From Acidimicrobiaceae bacterium (GTDB lineage: Bacteria; Actinomycetota; Acidimicrobiia; Acidimicrobiales; Bog-793): a DNA stretch of 19,457 bases. Positions 13,995 through 19,457 of the stretch are shown piece after piece (the first letter of the stretch is position 1; every line of letters begins with the position of its first letter). The position numbers and the translations under genes are program-made. The stretch spans positions 1 to 19,457 of the forward strand of contig DAHUZG010000448.1 in assembly GCA_027306715.1 (NCBI GenBank), given 5' to 3'. The notes under the pieces were generated by a model. That model was not told the origin of the DNA. It made no database searches and saw only the letters and a program-made list of their open reading frames with translations.

Positions 13995-14839
13995 GCGTCG
14001 CCGCCTCGCCGTCACCTCCCCGGGTGGCGCTGCTCGGCCGCGGGCGCGGGGCGGTCGGCTCGATGCCGGACCGAAGCTGGCGCCTGCTGCTGCCGCCGGT
14101 CGTGCTGCTGCTCGCGCTCCTCGGGTTCTGGCAGCTCTACGTGAGCGCTCGTCACCTGCGTCCTCAGATCGCCCCGAGCCCGTGGCGGGTGATCACTCAG
14201 GGCTTCGACGACCGCAGCGCCCTCTGGCAGAACACCCTCCCGACGCTCGAGGAGACCGTCCTCGGCTTCTCCGTCGCCGTCGCCGTCGCCTGGGCGCTCG
14301 CCGTGGCGATGGCCTTCTCCTCACTGTGCCGGCGGGCGGTGTATCCGCTGCTCGTCGCCTCGCAGGCGTTGCCGCTCATCGCCGTCGCTCCGCTCGTCGA
14401 CCTCTGGCTCGGCTTCGGCCTGGCGCCGAAGCTGGTCGTTGTCGCCATCGTGACGTTCTTCCCCGTGACGGTGGCGCTGAGCGAGGGCTTCGAGTCCGCC
14501 GAGCGCGACGGGATCAACCTGCTGCGGTCGATGGGTGCCGGTCGGCTGGAGGTCTTCCGGCGCCTCGAGGTGCCCGGGGCGATGCCGTACTTCTTCGCCG
14601 GGCTGCGCATCGCCATCACCTATGCCGTCGTCGGGGCTATCTTCTCGGAGTACGTCGGGGCCTACCAGGGGCTCGGCATCTTCATGTCCGAGCAGTACAG
14701 CCAGCTTCGCACCGACCTCGTCTACGCTGCCGTGGCGCTCACCGCCGCGGTGAGCGTCGCGCTGTTCGCGCTGACCTACCTCATCCAGCGCATCACCATC
14801 CCGTGGTACCGGCTCTCTCGCAGAGGTGAAGACTCGTGA
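13991..14839 (+). CDS. thiX: ABC transporter permease (ThiX-like)
   Basis: This 282-aa binding-protein-dependent permease has a first helix at about 32-50 (LLLPPVVLLLALLGFWQLY). Several more helices follow, and an EAA-type cytoplasmic loop that docks the ATPase lies at about 165-195 (EGFESAERDG...SMGAGRLEVFRRLEVPGAMPY). The pattern fits the SsuC/ThiX permease group. The GTG at 13991 overlaps the binding-protein stop by 4 bases, and its own stop overlaps the next gene in the same way. It therefore forms a tightly coupled riboswitch-controlled operon. The N-terminal 25 residues are Pro/Gly/Arg-rich, so a later start such as the ATG of MPDRSW (residue 25) is possible. Confidence 0.88.
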   Translation: MSVAASPSPPRVALLGRGRGAVGSMPDRSWRLLLPPVVLLLALLGFWQLYVSARHLRPQIAPSPWRVITQGFDDRSALWQNTLPTLEETVLGFSVAVAVAWALAVAMAFSSLCRRAVYPLLVASQALPLIAVAPLVDLWLGFGLAPKLVVVAIVTFFPVTVALSEGFESAERDGINLLRSMGAGRLEVFRRLEVPGAMPYFFAGLRIAITYAVVGAIFSEYVGAYQGLGIFMSEQYSQLRTDLVYAAVALTAAVSVALFALTYLIQRITIPWYRLSRRGEDS

Positions 14840-15129
14840 TCGCCGCGTTCTCCATCACCCCGGTCGGCGCCGGCGACTCGGTCGGCGATCAGGTTGCGCA
14901 GGCAGTGCGCATCGCCCGCGCCAGCGGGCTTGCCTGCGAGACCAACGCCATGTTCACCAACATCGAGGGCGAGTGGGACGAGGTGATGGCAGTGATCGGG
15001 GAGTGCGTGCGGAGCCTCTCGGAAAAGGCGCCGCGGCTGTCGGTGGTGATCAAGCTCGACATCCGGGCGGCCGAGAGCGGGCCGCGCATGGCCGATAAGG
15101 TCGAGACGATCGAGCGTCTCCTCAGCTGA
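14836..15129 (+). CDS. MTH1187/YkoF-like thiamine-binding protein
   Basis: This 97-aa protein belongs to the MTH1187 (DUF77) family. It shows AFSITPVGAGDSVGDQVAQAV at the start, SGLACETNAMFTNIEGEWDEVMAVIGECV in the middle and SVVIKLDIR near the end. These small ferredoxin-like-fold proteins bind thiamine or related molecules and often sit beside thiamine-precursor ABC transporters. Here the GTG start overlaps the permease stop (GTGA), and the gene is under the same TPP riboswitch. There is no signal peptide, so it is probably cytosolic and may receive or buffer the imported compound. Confidence 0.85.
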   Translation: MIAAFSITPVGAGDSVGDQVAQAVRIARASGLACETNAMFTNIEGEWDEVMAVIGECVRSLSEKAPRLSVVIKLDIRAAESGPRMADKVETIERLLS

Positions 15130-15165
15130 GCGGCCCTCAGCTGAGCGGTCCTCGGCTCAGCCGGA
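15121..15165. repeat. 15-bp tandem repeat with palindromic core at a convergent gene junction
   Basis: CTCAGCTGAGCGGCC, CTCAGCTGAGCGGTC and CTCGGCTCAGCCGGA follow one another. The 5' copy overlaps the 3' end of the thiamine-binding gene and the last covers the sortase stop. CTCAGCTGAG is a perfect palindrome, and CTGAGC/GCTCAG can pair between copies. It may terminate transcription from both sides, although no T-tract is present. Confidence 0.6.
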
Positions 15166-15993
15166 GGCGGCCCCCCCAGCCACCGCCGGGGTGACGAGCG
15201 AGGCGAAGACGACGACGTTGTCGAGGTAGCTGCGGGAGGCGTAGTCGAAGGGCCCGCCGCAGGTGAGCAGGCGGAGCGCGGCGTAGTTGGTCGGACCGTA
15301 GACGGCGGCGGTGGGGAAGTGGTCCTTGGCGTAGCGGCGCACGGCGTCGACGCGAAAGCTGGCCACGTCACCGTCTCGAAGCTCGATCGAGACCCGATCT
15401 CCGGGGCGCAAGGCGCCGAGTCGGAAGAACACCGCCGGGCCCTCGTAGTCGTCCACGTGACCGACGATCACCGCGGGCCCGATCTCGCCCGGTGTGGGCG
15501 AGTACTTGTACCATGCCGCTCGGCTCGGGCGCTGGTAGAGCGGGGGCACCTCGATCGTGCCGTCGGCGTTGAGCCCGACCACCTCAAGTGGGGAGGAGAC
15601 GCCGATCGCCGGGATGGCGATCGACACCGGCTGGGATCGTGCCAGCACCGGCTCCCCGAGCTGGGCATGGCCGAGCGAGGCCCAGTCGCTCAGCGCAGGC
15701 CGCCCCGGGATGGGGCTCGAGCCGGAGCTACCGGCGTGCTCGGCCGGTCCCCGGCCGCCGCTCGTGCCGGGCCCGATCGCTCCCGCCTGCGATGGCCCGG
15801 GCTGAGGCGCGTGCTGCTGGCTGGCCAGTGCCAGCGCGATCGTCGTGGCGCCGCCGGCGAGGAGCAGCGAGCCGGCGAGAGCGAGCGCACGCGCCCCTGC
15901 TGTGCGCCGCCGCTGCCGGCGGTGCTGCCGGCGGTGCAGGCGGCGGTGGCGCGGCGATGGCTCCGGCAGTGAGGAGCCCGGCGGGCCTGTCAG
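15157..15993 (-). CDS. Class F-like sortase
   Basis: The sortase domain shows IPAIGVSSPLEVVGL, DGTIEVPP, WYKYSPTPGEIGPAVIVGHVD, VFFRLGALRPGD and FPTAAVYG. The catalytic residues are His179 (GHVD), Cys245 (LLTCGG) and Arg254 (SRSYLDNVVVFA), numbered from the start used here. A basic N-terminus and one hydrophobic helix (about 35-58) would anchor it in the membrane. A Pro/Gly/Ser linker follows. No ATG, GTG or TTG lies in frame between the helix and the upstream gene's stop. A CTG at 15993 overlaps that stop (CTGA), matching the overlaps elsewhere in the window, and is the best start candidate. A start far upstream inside the neighbouring gene is less likely. The domain call is firm, the start is not. 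Confidence 0.85.
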   Translation of the reverse strand: MTGPPGSSLPEPSPRHRRLHRRQHRRQRRRTAGARALALAGSLLLAGGATTIALALASQQHAPQPGPSQAGAIGPGTSGGRGPAEHAGSSGSSPIPGRPALSDWASLGHAQLGEPVLARSQPVSIAIPAIGVSSPLEVVGLNADGTIEVPPLYQRPSRAAWYKYSPTPGEIGPAVIVGHVDDYEGPAVFFRLGALRPGDRVSIELRDGDVASFRVDAVRRYAKDHFPTAAVYGPTNYAALRLLTCGGPFDYASRSYLDNVVVFASLVTPAVAGGAASG

Positions 15994-16508
15994 GAGGCGA
16001 GGCCGGCGCGCCGCCGGCGGGCGACGACGAGGGCGCCGGTGCCCGCCAGCATCGCCGCGCTGCCGACCAGGATGAGAGAGCCGTCCTGCAGCCCGGCGGT
16101 GCTGCCGCTGCCGGTGGCCGCCGATCCGGAGGCCGGAACAGCCGACGCCGCGCAGCTCGTCTCGATGGCCCCGGCGGCGGCGGTGAGCTGCGAGATGCTG
16201 GCCTTGCCGCTCGCTGCTCCCTTCAGGTCGGTGACGAAGGTCGTCACGGCGGCCTTGACGGCCGGTGTCGCCGAGGCGCTGTCGGTCTCGAGCTGGCTGA
16301 CGTAGGTCGGGATCTGGGCAGCCAGGGCCGCGGGGTTGGAGGAGGCCTTCTGCAGCGCTGCGAGGGTGACGGCGAGCTGTGTGCATGCAGAGGACGACGA
16401 GCTGACCCGGGAGGAGGCCAGGGCGGCGGACGAGAAGGCGACGAGGCCCCCGGTCCCAGCCGTGAGGGCAAGTGCTGCGACAGGGACGCACCGGGCAACG
16501 TGCCTCAT
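15990..16508 (-). CDS. Small secreted protein with sortase-substrate-like C-terminus, function unknown
   Basis: This 172-aa protein has a signal peptide (hydrophobic 8-32, cleavage near AALASS). An Ala/Ser/Thr-rich helical domain with Cys42 and Cys119 follows, and these two could form a disulfide. A low-complexity linker leads to a C-terminal hydrophobic helix (144-163) ending in RRRR (164-167). The helix-plus-arginine tail is what sortase substrates carry, but no LPXTG or clear variant is visible; the residues before the helix read STAGLQDG. The gene lies directly upstream of the sortase and overlaps it, which suggests a functional link. The ATG is supported by AAGGAGG 4 bases upstream. No known family was recognised. 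Confidence 0.8.
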   Translation of the reverse strand: MRHVARCVPVAALALTAGTGGLVAFSSAALASSRVSSSSSACTQLAVTLAALQKASSNPAALAAQIPTYVSQLETDSASATPAVKAAVTTFVTDLKGAASGKASISQLTAAAGAIETSCAASAVPASGSAATGSGSTAGLQDGSLILVGSAAMLAGTGALVVARRRRAGLAS

Positions 16509-16561
16509 GGATCCTCCTTTTTGCCAGGGAGGCGCCTGCCGACGCGGCGCTCCGCTCGCCT

Positions 16562-16567
16562 ACTTTA
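16562..16567 (-). promoter_or_regulatory. Possible -10 element for the secreted protein and sortase operon
   Basis: TAAAGT on the - strand lies about 50 bases upstream of the ATG at 16508. It would give a short leader containing the strong AAGGAGG ribosome-binding site (16519-16513). No -35 was recognised. Confidence 0.4.
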
Positions 16568-16618
16568 GTCTCCACGCCCGCTGCTCACCAGGCATTTCGC
16601 AGTGCCGGCGAGAGCCGG

Positions 16619-17392
16619 CTAGAGGAGCACCTCGAGCCGGCGGGCGACGTCGCGGAAGCGGCGCACCGGGATGAGGTGCACGCCGTCGAAGGCGGTGCTG
16701 TCGCGAAGGCGGCACACGAGGTCGCAGGCGAAGTCGACCCCGGCGTTCTCGTCGGCGTCGAGGCGCTCGAGCAGCCAGGGCGGAGCGGCGAGCTCGGGGA
16801 TCGCAGCGCCGAGCTTGGCGCCCATCTGCGCGCTCCCGACGACCATCACCCCGGCATAGACGGGTCCGTCGAAATCAAGCGCCGCCCGCCAGTCGAGCAG
16901 TCGCTCGAGATCGAAGCCGACCTGGCAGACCACGAAGTCGGCCTCACGTTTCCAGGGCGCGAGCGGGGCGAGCGAGGAGGCCACCCCGACGCGCAGGGCA
17001 TCGCGCCCGCCGTGGTGACGCGCCCCGAACCGTCGTGCCTCCTCGAGCATCGCCCGCACCGTGAGGTCGTCCGAGCGCCGCCCGGACTCGGGCCGGTCAC
17101 CGTAGACGAACAGCAGCTCGTCGACGCCGTAGGCGGCGGCCGTCAGCAGGTCGCGACGGAAGCCGAGGGTATTGCGGTCGCGGGCGTTGAGGCAGGCGAT
17201 GGCGCGCCCGCCCATCTGCAGCACCTCGCGGGCGACGGCGATGCTCGAGACGGTCGCCCGGCCGATGTGGTTGTCGGGGATGAGGAACACCGACGAGACG
17301 GCGCTGAGAACGCCGATCTGGTGGCGTACCCGACGGAGGTCCGGCTCTGTTGCCGGCTCGATCTCGCAGATCACCTCGAACCCTGCCGACAT
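16619..17392 (-). CDS. Methylenetetrahydrofolate reductase-family protein (compact)
   Basis: This 257-aa protein resembles the MetF catalytic barrel. The N-terminus has VICEIEPATEPDL, with Glu10/Glu12 as candidate active-site acids. PDNHIGRATVSS (39-50), IACLNARDRNTLGFRRDLLTAAAYGV (65-90) and LLFVYGDRP (93-101) correspond to the folate/FAD-binding segments (CRDRN and GDPP in canonical MetF). CQVGFDLERLLDW is also present. It is shorter than E. coli MetF (296 aa), and several motif residues differ, so the exact reaction is uncertain. The ATG at 17392 is chosen because the barrel begins at once and a TACCAT -10-like element ends 6 bases upstream. No methionine or corrinoid genes are nearby. Confidence 0.75.
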   Translation of the reverse strand: MSAGFEVICEIEPATEPDLRRVRHQIGVLSAVSSVFLIPDNHIGRATVSSIAVAREVLQMGGRAIACLNARDRNTLGFRRDLLTAAAYGVDELLFVYGDRPESGRRSDDLTVRAMLEEARRFGARHHGGRDALRVGVASSLAPLAPWKREADFVVCQVGFDLERLLDWRAALDFDGPVYAGVMVVGSAQMGAKLGAAIPELAAPPWLLERLDADENAGVDFACDLVCRLRDSTAFDGVHLIPVRRFRDVARRLEVLL

Positions 17393-17398
17393 GTTGCG

Positions 17399-17404
17399 AT
17401 GGTA
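17399..17404 (-). promoter_or_regulatory. Probable -10 element of a leaderless promoter for the MetF-like gene
   Basis: On the - strand TACCAT is followed by six bases and the ATG at 17392. No ribosome-binding site is visible before that ATG. Confidence 0.45.
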
Positions 17405-17457
17405 GTCGCCGCGTCGCCGGCGGCTGCTGGCGCCCGCCCGGGCCGAGCGGCGCCCAT

Positions 17458-17964
17458 TCAGCCGCAGCGGCGGGCGAGGACCCTCCGCTCGAGCTCGAGA
17501 AGGTACGACTTTCGCTCGGGGCCGCCGCCGTAGCCGCCGAGGGTGCCGTCGGCGGCGATGACTCGGTGGCAGGGAACGATCACCGCGATCGGGTTTCGGC
17601 CGTTGGCGAGCCCGACGGCGCGACAGGCGCGGGGATTGCCGATCTCGAGCGCGAGACGGGTGTAGCTCCAGGTGTCGGCGTACCCGATGGTGAGCAGGCC
17701 TTGCCACACGGCGCGCTGGAAAGGTGTGCCGGCAAGATCGAGATCGAGATCGAAGGCCGTCCGCTCGCCGGCGAAGTACTCCTCGAGCTGGCGCTCGGCG
17801 TCGGCGAAGGCGGCCCGGTCCTCGATCCAGCTGTCGGTCCCGAGCGGGGGGTTCGAGCTGGCCTCGAGATGCAGTCCGGTCAGCCGGCCGTTGCGGGCTG
17901 CGAGCCGGAGCGGACCGATCGGGCTCGTCAGCCTCGTCGTCACGGTGCGCTCAACAGGCTCCAT
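17458..17964 (-). CDS. ogt: Methylated-DNA--[protein]-cysteine S-methyltransferase (O6-alkylguanine-DNA alkyltransferase)
   Basis: This 168-aa suicide DNA-repair protein transfers the alkyl group from O6-alkylguanine to its own cysteine. The active site is VIVPCHRVI with Cys132, followed by GGYGGGPERKSYLLELE. The DNA-binding helix-turn-helix region FQRAVWQGLLTI...SYTRLALEIGNPRACRAVGLANGRNP includes the usual Arg and Asn. The N-terminal domain (TTRLTSPIGPLRLAA) starts soon after the ATG at 17964, which makes this the best start. The frame stays open upstream to about 18165, with an in-frame ATG at 18012, but that part resembles nothing in the family. There is no AdaA domain, so it is Ogt-like. 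Confidence 0.93.
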   Translation of the reverse strand: MEPVERTVTTRLTSPIGPLRLAARNGRLTGLHLEASSNPPLGTDSWIEDRAAFADAERQLEEYFAGERTAFDLDLDLAGTPFQRAVWQGLLTIGYADTWSYTRLALEIGNPRACRAVGLANGRNPIAVIVPCHRVIAADGTLGGYGGGPERKSYLLELERRVLARRCG

Positions 17965-18075
17965 CCCCTCAGCTTGCCCGACCTCGGGCGAGCGTGCCGG
18001 CGGGGAGGTCATCCCGGGGCTCAGGGATCGCTCAGGCTTCGCCGCGAGAGCAAGGCGGTCGGACCTCTCGTCCAC

Positions 18076-18406
18076 GGTGAGGGCACGGGCCGCCCCCGCA
18101 AAAAGGCGCAGAACGACGTCGAGCCGCGAGGTAGTTGTAACACGTCCCGCAGGAGGCCGTCAGTCGAGAGTCCGGCGCCGACGAGCAGTCCGTGCCCGAC
18201 CGTGTGCTCGACGCCATGGCTGGCGAAGGTGGCGCCGAGCAAGGTGAGAGGTGCCATCAGCGCCAGCGCCCTCACGGGCGGGTCGTGGGCGGGCGCCCGC
18301 CCGGAATGAGGTGAGTCGTCGTGGCGCCGAGATGGGTACGCTTCCGGCGAGACCTGGCGGGCGCCGCTGCCCCGTCCTCCGTAGCTCTCCGGGCGAGGCC
18401 GGCACG
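18076..18406. other. Region between ogt and the DedA gene with a possible broken small gene
   Basis: No intact recognisable gene lies here. On the - strand, GTG 18275 opens a frame whose first 40 or so codons (to about 18150) have the local G/C-ending bias and encode a small hydrophobic, His-containing segment (APLTLLGATFASHGVEHTVGHGLLVGAG). The bias then stops abruptly near a lower-GC GTTACAACTA segment and the frame runs on into ogt as poor coding sequence. This may be the 5' end of a truncated gene. On the + strand, TACGCT at 18337-18342 could be a -10 for the DedA gene. Confidence 0.3.
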
Positions 18407-19033
18407 ATGAACATCAACCATCTTGTCTCGAGCTACGGGTACCTGGCCGTCTTCATCTTGGTGGGCATCGAGAGCCTCGGGATCCCGCTCCCGGGGGAGA
18501 CGGCGCTCGTCGCCGCCGGCATCCTCGCTGGGGAGAAGCACCATCTCTCGCCCTGGCTCCTCTGGGCAGTCGCCTCGGCGGGCGCGGTCATCGGTGACAA
18601 CATCGGGTTCCTGATCGGCGACAAGGGCGGCTACCGGCTGGTGCGCCGCTACGGGCCGAAGGTTCACCTCGACGAAGGCAAGCTGAAGGTGGGCCGTTAC
18701 GCTTTTGACCGCTACGGGATCCAGGTCGTCTTCCTCGGCCGCTTCGTCTCCATCCTTCGTACCTATGCGGCGTTCCTCGCCGGCACGAACCATATGCGGT
18801 GGCGACGGTTCCTGCCCGCCAACGGCGCCGGAGGGGTGGTCTGGGCGGGCTTGTGGACCTGGCTCGCCTACTTCGCCGGGACCGGGCTGAGCCGGGTCTC
18901 CGGCACGATCAATGTGGCGCTCGGGGTCGTCGCCGTCGTCGCGGTGGTGGCCGTCTTCGTCATCCTCCGGCACAAGACCAAGCAACTCGTCGCCACGGCG
19001 GAGGCGGCTTACCCCGGACCGCTCGAGGACTGA
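18407..19033 (+). CDS. DedA/SNARE-associated family membrane protein
   Basis: This 208-aa polytopic membrane protein has the DedA hallmarks. GIESLGIPLPGETALVAAGILAG (20-42) contains the conserved acidic residues Glu22 and Glu31. GAVIGDNIGFLIGDKGG (59-75) follows, then GRFVSILRTYAAFLAG (111-126) with the essential arginines, WRRFL and the NGAGGVVWA block. The last helix spans about 168-187. DedA proteins are now linked to flipping of undecaprenyl phosphate or phospholipids and to membrane homeostasis. The specific substrate here is unknown. The proline usual in the RF-P-R motif is replaced (RFVSILR). The ATG at 18407 immediately precedes the first helix and has only a weak ribosome-binding site. 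Confidence 0.9.
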   Translation: MNINHLVSSYGYLAVFILVGIESLGIPLPGETALVAAGILAGEKHHLSPWLLWAVASAGAVIGDNIGFLIGDKGGYRLVRRYGPKVHLDEGKLKVGRYAFDRYGIQVVFLGRFVSILRTYAAFLAGTNHMRWRRFLPANGAGGVVWAGLWTWLAYFAGTGLSRVSGTINVALGVVAVVAVVAVFVILRHKTKQLVATAEAAYPGPLED

Positions 19034-19159
19034 GCGCCGGCTGGGACCGGGGCGCGGGCAGCATTGCGCCGGGCCGCGCGCTCGTTGGTGCGACGTTCCT
19101 CGTCGGGCTGCTTCATCAAGGTCGTCCGCCCGCCGCGTCCGCCCGCCGCTCAGGCCGCT

Positions 19160-19457
19160 TCAGTGGCCCTGGCTGACGCTCGGCTCGCTCGAAGACGACA
19201 CCCCGAAGGCCTCCTTCAGAGCCTCGTCGAGGGCTGCGGTGTCGAGCGCGCCGACGTGACGCCCGCGTGCCCTGCCCGACGGCGAGACGAGCACCGTGGT
19301 GGGAAGGCCGTAGACCCCGTAGGCGGTGGCGACGGCCGTGCCGTGGTCTGAGACGGCCGGGTAGGTGACGTGAACCTCCCTGAGGAATGCCCGCGCCGCC
19401 CGGGGGGCGTCGTTGGTGGCGATGCCGAGGAAGGCGACCCTGCCCCGTAGCTTCCGG
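19160..19457 (-). CDS. TlpA/ResA-like thioredoxin-fold protein, C-terminal part (5' end outside window)
   Basis: The frame enters from the right edge and stops at TGA (19162-19160), giving the last 98 residues. VAFLGIATNDAPRAARAFLREVHVTYPAVSDHGTAVATAYGVYGLPTTVLVSPSGRARGRHVG fits the second half of an extracytoplasmic thiol-disulfide oxidoreductase: the ID-segment, the cis-Pro loop GLPTT, and the final strands. The CxxC active site would lie upstream outside the window and cannot be checked. ResA/CcmG-type proteins reduce apocytochrome c or act as general thiol reductases. The C-terminal 15 residues are Ser-rich and low in complexity. The gene converges on the DedA gene, and the 126-base gap between them shows no recognised feature. 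Confidence 0.8.
   Translation of the reverse strand, partial: RKLRGRVAFLGIATNDAPRAARAFLREVHVTYPAVSDHGTAVATAYGVYGLPTTVLVSPSGRARGRHVGALDTAALDEALKEAFGVSSSSEPSVSQGH

Overview
The window is very GC-rich DNA with strong G/C bias at third codon positions, frequent GTG starts and many 4-base ATGA/GTGA gene overlaps. This points to an Actinomycetota genome. The gene content and the apparent leaderless -10 promoters would fit Acidimicrobiia or a related lineage, but the class is an inference.

Left part (1-7642, all + strand): a histidine-tryptophan supraoperon. It holds the 3' end of hisC, then hisB, hisH, hisA, hisF, an extra GroES-like chaperonin gene with its own apparent promoter, hisI, trpE, a ygfZ-type folate-binding Fe-S maintenance gene, and a two-helix K+ channel with a cytosolic RCK/TrkA module. 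hisB, hisH, hisA, hisF and hisI carry out the dehydratase, amidotransferase/cyclase, isomerase and cyclohydrolase steps. hisF and hisH together form imidazole-glycerol-phosphate synthase. A 14-bp tandem repeat spans the end of hisA and the gap before hisF.

Middle left (7643-9330): a small accessory island. Two gene remnants appear to collide head-on (a + strand SRPBCC-like tail and a - strand recombinase-type HTH protein). After a large inverted repeat comes a - strand vapBC toxin-antitoxin pair with a clear palindromic operator over its promoter. A 10-bp T-loop-like sequence occurs in inverted orientation on both sides of vapBC.

Middle right (9331-12711, - strand): aquaporin Z behind a leader with three consecutive hairpins, a long (E. 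coli-type) argininosuccinate synthase, and the ATPase of an ABC importer. Divergent from the ATPase, a TPP riboswitch (about 12785-12869) controls a + strand operon. That operon holds a THI5/NMT1-like substrate-binding protein, its permease and an MTH1187-type thiamine-binding protein. Together with the ATPase these form a ThiXYZ-like uptake system for a thiamine pyrimidine precursor.

Right part (15130-19457): on the - strand, a class F-like sortase preceded by a small secreted protein that has a sortase-type tail but no LPXTG. Further - strand genes are a compact methylenetetrahydrofolate-reductase-family protein, an O6-alkylguanine-DNA alkyltransferase, and at the edge the C-terminus of a TlpA/ResA-like thioredoxin-fold protein. 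A DedA-family membrane protein lies on the + strand. No rRNA, tRNA or CRISPR array was seen.

No wholly new system is evident. The points most worth a second look are the rearranged island at 7643-9050, the sortase with its possible non-canonical substrate, the aqpZ leader, and the recurring -10 element 6-7 bases before start codons.
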